Made by a program: the position numbers and the translations under genes. Positions 55,145 through 63,370 of a DNA stretch of 64,000 nucleotides are shown in pieces (the first letter of the stretch is position 1; each line of letters starts with the position of its first letter). This DNA is from Pseudophaeobacter profundi (lineage in GTDB: Bacteria > Pseudomonadota > Alphaproteobacteria > Rhodobacterales > Rhodobacteraceae): the NCBI RefSeq assembly GCF_029697505.1, contig NZ_JARJEF010000002.1, positions 513,163 through 577,162 of the forward strand, written 5' to 3'. The notes beneath the pieces are model-generated. The model had not been told where the DNA came from. It saw nothing but the letters and a program-made list of their open reading frames with translations, and searched no databases.

Positions 55145-55542
55145 CCTGCGGGCTGCGTCCTGTTCCGGGGATAGCATTGGCCTGCGCGGCTGTGGTTAGG
55201 CCAGAAATTTTACGGGAAACATAGGAAACTTTACAAATACAGTCTGTGTTTTTTGTGTGAAAAGTCGCAAAAAAATCAAAAATACAGAATTTTAATAAAT
55301 GAATACAGTCGACTAACTTTACGAGCGTAGGGAAATCAGAAGCAAAGCAGACCAAGAAGAAGATATTGATGACTGATGGCGCTGATACAGGCCACAGCCC
55401 CTTTTCCCTTTGGCAATGATCGATATCGTCCGGACAAACTCAGGCCCAGAAGGGGGGGGTAGAATTTTTTTCTACCCTCCCCACGCCGGGCGTTGTCGCC
55501 TTTAGATGTCTCATCTCAACTCGAATAGAGGCATCCAAAAAC
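55145..55542. other. AT-rich control region before alpA, with short repeats and a hairpin
   Basis: About 400 bases with no gene. It has three ATACAG copies (55237, 55282, 55303; the outer two extend to ATACAGTC), a run of eight G at 55452, and a hairpin GGGTAGAA / TTCTACCC (55457-55477) with T-rich loop. The low GC and repeats suggest a promoter or regulator-binding region for the alpA operon. Confidence 0.45.
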
Positions 55543-55752
55543 ATGTCGAATCAATCAATCTCTCGCACAGATGGCGTCGACCCACTGCTCAAGGTCAGCG
55601 AAGCCGCAAATATCTTGTCAATCAGCGTCCCAAGCTTCTGGCGGCGGGTCGCAGATGGATCCGTTCCCCGACCGATCAAGCTTGGCTCTTCGTCCCGCTG
55701 GCTATGCTCAGAAATCCTTGCGGTGATCGAAGAGGCCAAGGCGCGTAGATGA
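55543..55752 (+). CDS. AlpA-family DNA-binding protein
   Basis: 69 residues. PLLKVSEAANILSISVPSFWRRVADGSVPRPIKLGSSSRW (in part) is the MerR-like AlpA helix-turn-helix found on P4-type satellite phages and islands, where it acts as an excisionase or an activator of int. Matches the nearby P4-type integrase. Ribosome site weak. Confidence 0.85.
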   Translation: MSNQSISRTDGVDPLLKVSEAANILSISVPSFWRRVADGSVPRPIKLGSSSRWLCSEILAVIEEAKARR

Positions 55753-55878
55753 AACGCAACCGTATCGCTGAGCTGCCCCCTTGGAGGACTGCTCGCCAAT
55801 ACCCCTGAGATCCCGCATTCATGGCGCGCCTGCACGCTGCCGGTGGGAAAGGGATCATTTTTTTCGAAAGGCCGCCTC

Positions 55879-56628
55879 ATGATCGGAGATATGGTTTTCC
55901 TCCAAATTCTCATCCAGGACATGCTGCGCGTGTTTCGCCGCCTAGAGTATGTCGAGCTTGGGCTGTTCATGCGCATTGTACTCGAAAATTGCCTGCACCA
56001 AGGTCCATTGCAGCGAGACGACCCTGGGCTTTTTAAACTTCTCGGGGCCAAAACCAAGAAAACCTTCAACCGCACGCTGGAGGTCTTGATCGAAAAGGGC
56101 GTGGTTCGAGACGAAAACGGTGCCATCATGGCACCTCTGGCTGAGAAAAGTATCAGTCATTTTCAAAATCGCTCTGGCACGGCTAAACGCGCCGTTGCGA
56201 GCCGCAAGGATCGGCAGCAACACAGCTCCGAAATGGATGCATCGCCGCCCGAATTCGCGCCCCCTGCCCTGGAAAGCAGTCGCTTTGAAGCCGCCTCCCA
56301 AATTGGCCAACATGAAACTCGAGAAAAAGGCGATGCAAATCAGCAGCTGCCATTTGATCGCTTGCTCACAGAATTGCAAAGCCATGCGCTCGACGGGGGG
56401 CACCCGAACCTCGCAGAGGGGCTTATTGAGGAAGGTGCCCAGCGCCAGGTAGAGGCATGGTGTACGTTGGGATTGCCCCACTCAAAGATCGTCGCAACCA
56501 TCGTCAAGACCATGCAAAAGAAGGGCCCTAGGCGGATCTCCTCCTGGAGCTATTTTGACCAGCCTCTGCAGGAAAGCGCGGGCTCGTTTTTGTGGGACCA
56601 ACGGCATCTGACTGCCCCTCAAGCTTAG
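55879..56628 (+). CDS. Possible replication-associated protein (DUF1376/YdaU-like)
   Basis: 249 residues from the ATG at 55879, with GAAAGG seven bases upstream. The opening (MVFLQILIQDMLRVFRRLEY, LGLFMRIVLENCLHQGPLQRDDPGLFKLLG) resembles the DUF1376 pattern of island and phage replication proteins, and NRSGTAKRAVASRKDR matches its basic end. A disordered middle (about 115-170) precedes a helical C-terminus ending in WSYFDQPLQ. The assignment is tentative. Confidence 0.5.
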   Translation: MIGDMVFLQILIQDMLRVFRRLEYVELGLFMRIVLENCLHQGPLQRDDPGLFKLLGAKTKKTFNRTLEVLIEKGVVRDENGAIMAPLAEKSISHFQNRSGTAKRAVASRKDRQQHSSEMDASPPEFAPPALESSRFEAASQIGQHETREKGDANQQLPFDRLLTELQSHALDGGHPNLAEGLIEEGAQRQVEAWCTLGLPHSKIVATIVKTMQKKGPRRISSWSYFDQPLQESAGSFLWDQRHLTAPQA

Positions 56629-56746
56629 GCTTCAACGCACAAGGCAAAATGGCCAATTAAGTGCCGAATATGGGCTACGGGAAGAAGTGAAACTCCATGG
56701 GGTATTACTGGGATGATGAAGTGTGACGATTTTTGAGAAAAAAGTT

Positions 56747-57127
56747 ATGAGAAATCCCCGCAGGAAAAACGAATCCAGTTGGATGGAGCTGGAAGAGGTT
56801 TATCGCCGTTCAAATATAGAATACCGGAGTTGCCCCTTTGAGGCCGTAACAGGCCGCAACCACGAGCGGGTTTGTCACGTTTGCCTCTTGGGAGGCTGCC
56901 GGGATCTCATCACTTTGGGGCTCGATGACGAGGGGAGAGCCCTTCCACCGGCGGCGCGTCCCCGATGTGGTGCAAAGAACCGGAAAGGCTCCCATTGCAA
57001 ACTACCGGTGGCGCCCGGCAAGCGGCGTTGCCGGTACCACGGCGGCGCCTCCACCGGCCCCAAGACCGCTCAGGGGCGCGCAAAAATTGCAGAAGCCCAG
57101 CGCAAAAGATGGGCTAGACAAGGATGA
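56747..57127 (+). CDS. HGGxSTG-motif protein of mobile elements
   Basis: 126 residues (a GTG at 56723 would add eight). The C-terminal RCGAKNRKGSHCKLP ... RCRYHGGASTGPKTAQGRAK carries the H-G-G-x-S-T-G motif with flanking cysteines that look zinc-binding; ERVCHVCLLGGCRD adds a second cysteine cluster. Such proteins are common on alphaproteobacterial phages and islands, function unknown. Complete. Confidence 0.8.
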   Translation: MRNPRRKNESSWMELEEVYRRSNIEYRSCPFEAVTGRNHERVCHVCLLGGCRDLITLGLDDEGRALPPAARPRCGAKNRKGSHCKLPVAPGKRRCRYHGGASTGPKTAQGRAKIAEAQRKRWARQG

Positions 57128-57273
57128 TCACATTGGGCAACCCTGCAAAGGCGCTTCACTCCCGATGGGACTATGGGAACAGGCATGCCCACACGCGCAG
57201 CTTTGATCACATGATTTAGTTACCCTCGTAACATCGCATGGAGCCCAAATTAGGGCTATGTCTGTCTGTTGAT

Positions 57274-57610
57274 TGTCACTGAGAACTGACCCGGTATTTT
57301 CACCGAGATTTGACCCACCTTCAGTTATGCGCTGTAGTATATGATGTGGTCAATGTTGCGGTCTCCTTTCCTGTTTTCTTTGCAGCCTCAGAGCTGGCTT
57401 TGAAGCGGTAGCTGTCGTTTCCGGTTTCCAGAATGTGACAGCGGTGTGTGAGCCTATCGAGGAGCGCAGTGGTCATCTTGGCATCTCCGAAGACCTGCGC
57501 CCATTCTGAGAAGCTGAGGTTGGTGGTTATGATCACGCTGGTGCGCTCATACAATTTGCTGAGCAGATGGAATAGAAGCGCACCTCCAGACGCGCTGAAT
57601 GGCAAGTAGC
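57274..57610 (-). mobile_element. End of an IS21-type element with the C-terminal part of istB
   Basis: On the minus strand from about 57608 to the stop at 57321 reads [40 protein letters not shown] and [17 protein letters not shown], the C-terminal third of an IstB helper ATPase. Walker A and the transposase istA are missing. The end TGTCACTGAGAACTGACCC (57274-57292), followed by the related TTTGACCC at 57309, is the usual tip of such elements. It is a remnant and not able to move by itself. Confidence 0.8.
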
Positions 57611-57753
57611 ACCGTTGTAGCACTGCGCATCTAACAGCAACGCAGAAAGCCGCCCTGAGGCGGTGCTATGCGTCTTATTTCATTTAGTAATTATTGGTTG
57701 CGGGAGTAGGATTTGGCCTGTGGCGAACGATTTTTACGGATTTCTCCTGAGCT

Positions 57754-58176
57754 TCACGCGGAGGTGAGTTCTGAACTCTCATCACAGCCATCTTTACCCT
57801 GAGACTTTTCCGCCTCGCGTTGTGCCTCTTCTTTCTGCTCACGCAGATCATCTTCAACCCGCTCGAAGACGCCCTCTGGCATTGGGCTATGTTTTGCGAT
57901 GCGGCGGCGATTGCCGGCGGTCGCCAGCATGCAGACCTCGTAGTAAAAATCCTCAACGGCTTCGGGCTCGTTTTCCGCCAAAAACCCGATCCAATCTTCG
58001 ATCGTTTCGGCGATCGCCTTTCGGGCGGCCTGTTGTGTGGCCTCGTCCTTTCTGGACATATTCGCCGCGACATTCGCGACCTTGAACATAGCGGCTTGCA
58101 TCGCCGGGCTCATTGTCGCCGCAGCAAGGTTCTTACGGGTGGCTTTGACGGGCTTGCGGAACATACGTTTGCTCAT
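57754..58176 (-). CDS. Hypothetical protein encoded after the relaxase
   Basis: 140 residues from the ATG at 58176, with AAAGGA seven bases upstream. Basic N-terminus (MSKRMFRKPVKATRKNLAAA), a helical middle with AETIEDWIGFLAENEPEAVE, and an acidic, disordered tail. No family recognised. Same strand as and 150 bases after the Mob gene; an accessory role in mobilisation is inference. Confidence 0.55.
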   Translation of the reverse strand: MSKRMFRKPVKATRKNLAAATMSPAMQAAMFKVANVAANMSRKDEATQQAARKAIAETIEDWIGFLAENEPEAVEDFYYEVCMLATAGNRRRIAKHSPMPEGVFERVEDDLREQKEEAQREAEKSQGKDGCDESSELTSA

Positions 58177-58326
58177 TTGAGTGTCCTTTGGTTTGGTGTT
58201 TTTACCGCTTGAGGCGGGATTGCCCCGCGGCATAAAAATTAGATAAAAACGTTTTTCTGTGGGCAATCGTCTTTTCCCGGAGAAAATGGTGCGAGAACCA
58301 TTCAACTATCTGTATTATATATATTT

Positions 58327-59628
58327 TTATTTTTCCCGCCTCTTTGTGGATCTTTCATGTGAAAGATTTCCCGCCGAAATCGTCATTTTAAGACGTCGAG
58401 CCAGGTCTGGAAGTTTACTGATATTGCCCGACAGGTCGGCTCCCAAAGCCCCGCCAATCCTGGCCAACAGGGCTCTCACCTCTTCAAGCGTTTTATTGGC
58501 AGCCTGGAAATCCTGATTGACCCTCTCAAGCGCTTCGTTGCGCGCCGTCTTGAACATCGCGCCCCATCCACGGCGGAAGGCCTTTGCAATGCGCGATGCC
58601 CCTTTGGGTGAACGTTGCGCATGTCGCTGTGCCCGCAAGAACACCGCGTCCTGTTCGCGCCCTTTCACTGGCACCAACGCGTCCTCAGCAGTTTGCGCAA
58701 CAGGATCGACCGCGCCCTGCGCCACCGCATCGGTGATTTCAATGATGGTCTCTGCCTCCGCCGCTTTCTCTTCTACGACGGCCGAGCGGGTCTCAAGGTC
58801 ACGCTCACGCTTGGCCAGCTCAAGGTCCTTCTTGCGCCGCCAGTCGCGCGTTTTGCTGTGCATCCGCTTTGGAGGCGGTGTCTCGCACTTGGCGATGGCC
58901 TCGCGGTATGCCTCCTTACGCCGCTCCCCACGATCAAGACCGATCTCGGAGAACCATTCGCCAACGCTATCTTGGGCGTGCTCATAATCTTCGATCACAT
59001 CAAACTTGGAAGGCTGCAGCATTTGCCGGGTCGCAATGACTTTTTTCTCACCGGTCTTTTTGTCCTTGCGCGTCATCTCAACCTGCACGCGCGGCAGGAT
59101 CACAGCGTGAATGTGGTAGGCCTCTTCATCGAGGTCCGCACGAGCATGGATGACATCATCGCCAAATGCACCCTTCAGCCAGGCAATCGACCGCTCTTCA
59201 AAATCCGAGATCCGTTGATTGTGCTCGACACCTTCGCCGAACACAGCTGCGGGGTCAGCATCGAACCATTCTTTGTTGGCCGTCAGGATCACCTCGCGCA
59301 TCGGCCCGTGCCGCGTTGGCCGCCAGGGGTTGTGCGGGCCTTCTGCCAGCCGCTTCTGGATGTCTTTTTTTCGCTTGCGCTGCTCCAGGGCTTCCAGTTC
59401 TGCCGCAAAGTTCTGCGCCTTAATAGCTGCGATCTCCGCCAAGGCATTGGCAGCCCAGTCCTCGCCTCCGATCAGCAAGCGATTTGGCGCTGGCGGATGT
59501 TCAAGAATGTGGCCGATGTCACCGCCGACCCGCTTGCGGTGTTTCTCATAGCCTGCGAGGTGTTCAGGCCCGATACCCTCAAAGCGTAGGACAACCGGGT
59601 AGCGTGTTTCGAAGTGTGAACCATCCAT
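58327..59628 (-). CDS. MobV/Pre-like plasmid mobilisation relaxase
   Basis: 433 residues. The N-terminal half contains REVILTANKEWFD, IAWLKGAFGDDVIHARADLDE and YHIHAVILPRVQVEM, which matches the Mob_Pre/MobV pattern in which a His-x-His pair binds metal for cutting at oriT. The C-terminal half is a long charged coiled coil (KTRDWRRKKDLELAKRERD; EALERVNQDFQAANKTLEE). AAGGAG precedes the ATG. Its presence on a chromosome suggests integration of a small mobilisable plasmid or an IME. Confidence 0.7.
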   Translation of the reverse strand: MDGSHFETRYPVVLRFEGIGPEHLAGYEKHRKRVGGDIGHILEHPPAPNRLLIGGEDWAANALAEIAAIKAQNFAAELEALEQRKRKKDIQKRLAEGPHNPWRPTRHGPMREVILTANKEWFDADPAAVFGEGVEHNQRISDFEERSIAWLKGAFGDDVIHARADLDEEAYHIHAVILPRVQVEMTRKDKKTGEKKVIATRQMLQPSKFDVIEDYEHAQDSVGEWFSEIGLDRGERRKEAYREAIAKCETPPPKRMHSKTRDWRRKKDLELAKRERDLETRSAVVEEKAAEAETIIEITDAVAQGAVDPVAQTAEDALVPVKGREQDAVFLRAQRHAQRSPKGASRIAKAFRRGWGAMFKTARNEALERVNQDFQAANKTLEEVRALLARIGGALGADLSGNISKLPDLARRLKMTISAGNLSHERSTKRREK

Positions 59629-60188
59629 TTTTCATCTCCTTGGTGGTGGAGACGAAAAAATGGTTATGCGGTTTTCGAGACCATAATTTGGATGCGTCGA
59701 AAGTTGCAGGTGAAAGAAATCGCCTCAGCGATGGACCGGCAAGGGCCGATCAAACGCAAATGGATTCGGGCGGAAAGTCTGAATTCGCCGCGCTTGCGAA
59801 CACACACTGTCAAACACACGAAAGCAGCTATTCAGGACCCAGGTTCGACGCGCCGACCTGCTGCAACAACTGCCAAAGTCAGCAATGCGCAAAACGGAGT
59901 TTGCAAAGTCCGTCTTTCGGCCTGGGAACACAGCCTGCGACCGCTGCGATGCCGCGTGAAAAGCGGTCATTGATGAGAGGTGCAGCGAAATTTTGGGGTT
60001 GGAGGGCAGCACTGCGGGACACAGCGGTCATCCAGGTGATTTCGTCAGTTGCTGGTGTGGAGCCTAAAGATGACGGTCCAAAGCGGCACCGGATTGTGCT
60101 TTGCTTTGCTTTGCTTTGCTTTGCTTTGGTGAAACCGTAGTGTTGAGACAGCACAATCATTAATTGAATAAGAATCAGGAACAATATT
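59629..60188. other. 560-base non-coding stretch between the relaxase and DUF1254 genes, possible oriT region
   Basis: MobV-type oriT sites lie just upstream of the mob gene, so one is expected near 59640-59720, but I could not identify a nick site or inverted repeat with confidence. The rest looks like decayed sequence. It ends in a pentanucleotide repeat and the promoter zone of the next gene. Confidence 0.4.
60098..60127 (+). repeat. Pentanucleotide tandem repeat, six copies of GCTTT
   Basis: Six perfect GCTTT units in a row, 61 bases before the ATG of the DUF1254 gene. The length 30 bases is long enough to slip during replication. It lies where promoter elements are expected. Confidence 0.9.
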
Positions 60189-61691
60189 ATGATCCGCTCA
60201 ACCACTGCGCGTGGCCTTTGTCTTTCGATCCTATTGTCATCACCTGCAGTCTCTCAGGTTTCGCAGGAAGAACTCGACGCGATCTCCATCCCCGACAAGG
60301 TCGAGACAGCAATCGGGACGCTGGAGTTTTTTGATGGCGTACCGACGGACGCCACGATCTCTACCGTCTATGATAACCTCGACCGCATGCGCGGCATCGA
60401 CGTGTTTCTCGACAATATCGGCGCCGTGTCGATGTACAGCGTGCGCAAAGGGCTGGCAGATGCCGGGGCAGAAGGGGCGAACAAGATCGCCCTTTTCGGA
60501 AATTTGATGGATTCTCAGACCCTTGTGGTCACGGCCAACACCTCGACGCTCTACGCCTATACTTATACCGACCTTGCCAAGGATGGCCCGACGGTGATCG
60601 AGGTTCCGCCGGGGATGCTCGGCTTTCTCAACGATGCGTGGCAGCGTTTCGCCGGAAATATGGGCGTCACCGGGCCGGACAAAGGCAAGGGTGGTAAATA
60701 TCTTGTCGTGCCCCCCGGCTATGCCGGTGATATTCCTGACGGATACTTCCTTTTGAAGCCATCGACCAACCGGAATTTCCTTTTTCTTCGGGGGTCGATC
60801 GCAAATGGGCTTAAGCCCGCGGTCGAGAATATCGAATCGAAGCTGCGGGTCTATCCGCTGAAAGATGAGGCCAACCCGGCAGTGACAGAGTTCGTCAACG
60901 TATCCAATAAGGCGTTCAATACCGTGTTTCCAAGCGACTTCAGTTATTTCGAGATTCTGGACGAGGTGATTCAGGGAGAACCAATTGAGGCAATCAGTCC
61001 AGACGTGCGTGGTGAGATCGCGGCGATCGGTATTGTGAAGGGTCAGACCTTCGCGCCGGATGACCGGATGAAGCAACTGTTGACCGAAGCCGCCACACTC
61101 GGCGCCGCTTCGGCCCGCGCCATCACCTATCATCCCCGTATCGCCGGGGTGAGTATCTACCCCGATGACCCCAAGAGCGTCTGGTCCACCGCCTTCGCCA
61201 ACAAGAACACCAGCTTCGAGGCGGATGGTACAATGGGACTGGATGCGCGGGCACTGTATTATTTCAATGCCGGTGGCGTGACCCCGGCCATGGCCGCCAC
61301 TACGCCAGGCGCAGGCTCGGATTATGGTTTGGCGGTCCTTGATGCCAATAAGCAGGCGTTTGACGGATCAAGGACCTACAAGCTCACCCTCCCCAAGGAC
61401 GTTCCGGTCAAGGATTTCTGGGCTGTTACCCTCTACGATACCCAGACCCGCTCGCAACTTCAGACCGGGCAGCCATTTCCAACTATCGGCAGTCAGACCA
61501 AGGGCATGACCCAGAACGCGGACGGGTCCTACGACGTGTATTTCGCGCCCGAGGCACCGGAAGGCAAGGAAGGCAACTGGCTGCAGACCGTTCCAGGCAA
61601 GAGTTGGTTCACGATCCTGCGCATGTACGGCCCGCTGGAATCTTGGATCGACCAGAGCTGGCGCCCCGGCGAAATCGAATTGGTTGAATGA
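60189..61691 (+). CDS. Exported DUF1254/DUF1214 protein, first copy
   Basis: 500 residues. Signal peptide (MIRSTTARGLCLSILLSSPA) with cleavage near VSQ. An N-terminal DUF1254 domain (about 60-190: MYSVRKGLADAG, VVTANTSTLYAYTYTDLAKD, PTVIEVPPGMLGFLNDAWQR) is followed by a C-terminal DUF1214 domain (YKLTLPKDVPVKDFWAVTLY, WLQTVPGKSWFTILRMYGPL). Proteins of this type are widespread in Proteobacteria; function is not known. AGGAAC lies before the ATG. Confidence 0.85.
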   Translation: MIRSTTARGLCLSILLSSPAVSQVSQEELDAISIPDKVETAIGTLEFFDGVPTDATISTVYDNLDRMRGIDVFLDNIGAVSMYSVRKGLADAGAEGANKIALFGNLMDSQTLVVTANTSTLYAYTYTDLAKDGPTVIEVPPGMLGFLNDAWQRFAGNMGVTGPDKGKGGKYLVVPPGYAGDIPDGYFLLKPSTNRNFLFLRGSIANGLKPAVENIESKLRVYPLKDEANPAVTEFVNVSNKAFNTVFPSDFSYFEILDEVIQGEPIEAISPDVRGEIAAIGIVKGQTFAPDDRMKQLLTEAATLGAASARAITYHPRIAGVSIYPDDPKSVWSTAFANKNTSFEADGTMGLDARALYYFNAGGVTPAMAATTPGAGSDYGLAVLDANKQAFDGSRTYKLTLPKDVPVKDFWAVTLYDTQTRSQLQTGQPFPTIGSQTKGMTQNADGSYDVYFAPEAPEGKEGNWLQTVPGKSWFTILRMYGPLESWIDQSWRPGEIELVE

Positions 61692-61696
61692 CTGCA

Positions 61697-61720
61697 TCGG
61701 CGGGGCAGTTGTCCCGCCGA
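61697..61720 (+). terminator. Stem-loop between the two DUF1254 genes
   Basis: TCGGCGGG pairs perfectly with CCCGCCGA across an eight-base loop, seven bases after the first stop. No T run; partial termination or mRNA stabilisation is possible. Confidence 0.45.
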
Positions 61721-61778
61721 ATAGCACCGAATGCCTGTCACGCATCAGTGTGCCGGAATTTACATAGAGGATAAAGAG

Positions 61779-63329
61779 ATGATGACACAGACACACGGAT
61801 ATCCGGGCGCGCCGTTTGCCCCGACGTGGATCAGCGCGGTGCTGGCACGTTCGAGTGAAGTGCTGAACTCCACAAAGCGTCACGCGATCAAAGCCTTGGC
61901 GGCCATCTCCCTTGTCGGCATGACCGCTGGCGCACAAGCCCAGACAGAGCAGAAACCGGAGGACATCGCAGCGCAGGCCTATATCTACGGCCTGCAACAG
62001 GCAATTTATTATGGACAGCGCTGGGTTTACACCCAGAATGACGACAAGGACAACATCGTCTACGCCGGTCTGAACCAGTTTTCCTGGGTGCGCAAACAGA
62101 TCACACCGGATTATCCGGTGGTTACGCCGAACGCGACCACGCTCTATGGCGCAGGCTTTCTCGATTTGCGCGCAGGGCCGGTTGTCGTCGAAGTGCCTGA
62201 AATCACCGACCGCTATTTCAGCGTTCAGATCATGGATCAGTACGGTATTTTCCGGATGATCGTCGGGTCACCCTTCAATGGGACAAGGGCGCGGAAATAT
62301 ATTCTGGTCCCGCCAGGATTCACCGGCAACCTTCCGGCCGATTTTCCAACCACCGAAATAGTACAATGGCCGGCCCTGACCGCTTACGGTGTGGTGCGGA
62401 TGGCTGTCGAAACCGGGACGGATGCCGAAATCAAGACAATCAACGGCTATCAGGATCAGGTGACAATCACGCCTTTGGCTGACTGGCTGTCCAATGGCAA
62501 CAAGGGCATCGCCCAAGCCGACAGAGAGATCGTGAAGGGCGATTTCCTCATCCCCAATGGTCTGCCGGAATATCAGTTCGGTCAGGTCGACAAACAGACT
62601 GCCGAGCAATATTTCACGCTGCTCAGCGTAATCCTGAATGATCCGACTATGCCAACGCTCACGGATTCGATAAAGGAAGCCAACATGCTCAGGCAGCTTG
62701 AGGCGTTCAGTATCGGCAAGGGCCTGAGCTTTGACTGGTCCAAGCTGACGGCAGAGCAGCAAACGGCACTGGAGTCCGGGTTTAAGGCCGGGTTTAACAG
62801 CGTGCGTCAAACGATGAAGAGCAATATGATAAACATGAACGGCTGGGGCGTTGTGCGAAATGACGGCGGATTTGAAACCCGCTGGATGGACCGGGCGATC
62901 ATTGCGGATGCGGCCTGGGCGGCGCCCGACAAAAATATCTCGCATGGTGGCGCGTTCTTGTTCACCGATTCCGACGGCAATCCCTTTAACGGCAAGAGCA
63001 AATATACCCTGACTTTCGACATGAATGATCTGCCGCCCGTGACGCAGTTCTGGTCAATCCCGATCTACGACGCCAACGGGTATTTCGTTGCCAATGAGAT
63101 CAACCGCTACACTGTAAACAGCTTCATGCTGAAATCTGGTGAACTGGCGGCTAAGGATGGTAAATTGGTGATCTACATCCAGAACGAAAAGCCCTCTGAT
63201 CCGGATCAGGTTAAAAACTGGCTTCCGGCACCTGCGGCCGGCTTCCGGTTCACGTCACGGTATTACGGACCCTATGCGCCGCTGACCAACGGCACCTACA
63301 ACATGCCCAAGGTCATCAAGGAAGAATAA
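61779..63329 (+). CDS. Exported DUF1254/DUF1214 protein, second copy
   Basis: 516 residues from the ATG at 61779 (AGAGG eight bases upstream). A hydrophobic signal-like core (IKALAAISLVGMTAGAQAQ) starts only at about residue 37, so the true N-terminus may be shorter or the protein has an unusual N-terminal extension. DUF1254 (VVTPNATTLYGAGFLDLRAG, PVVVEVPEITDRYFSVQIMD) and DUF1214 (YTLTFDMNDLPPVTQFWSIP, RFTSRYYGPYAPLTNG) domains follow. It differs clearly from the first copy, so this is an old duplication or two separate families. Last gene of the pair. Confidence 0.85.
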   Translation: MMTQTHGYPGAPFAPTWISAVLARSSEVLNSTKRHAIKALAAISLVGMTAGAQAQTEQKPEDIAAQAYIYGLQQAIYYGQRWVYTQNDDKDNIVYAGLNQFSWVRKQITPDYPVVTPNATTLYGAGFLDLRAGPVVVEVPEITDRYFSVQIMDQYGIFRMIVGSPFNGTRARKYILVPPGFTGNLPADFPTTEIVQWPALTAYGVVRMAVETGTDAEIKTINGYQDQVTITPLADWLSNGNKGIAQADREIVKGDFLIPNGLPEYQFGQVDKQTAEQYFTLLSVILNDPTMPTLTDSIKEANMLRQLEAFSIGKGLSFDWSKLTAEQQTALESGFKAGFNSVRQTMKSNMINMNGWGVVRNDGGFETRWMDRAIIADAAWAAPDKNISHGGAFLFTDSDGNPFNGKSKYTLTFDMNDLPPVTQFWSIPIYDANGYFVANEINRYTVNSFMLKSGELAAKDGKLVIYIQNEKPSDPDQVKNWLPAPAAGFRFTSRYYGPYAPLTNGTYNMPKVIKEE

Positions 63330-63338
63330 ACGCCAGAC

Positions 63339-63370
63339 AGCTAGGGGCAGTAGTCCATTGCCCCCTAGCT
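63339..63370 (+). terminator. Hairpin after the second DUF1254 gene
   Basis: AGCTAGGGGCA pairs with TGCCCCCTAGCT, with one bulged C, across a nine-base loop. It begins ten bases after the stop; TTCCC follows. Confidence 0.6.

Noticed and set aside
60098-60127. CRISPR-like or plasmid iteron array
   Set aside because: Units are 5 bases long with no spacers; it is a simple-sequence repeat.
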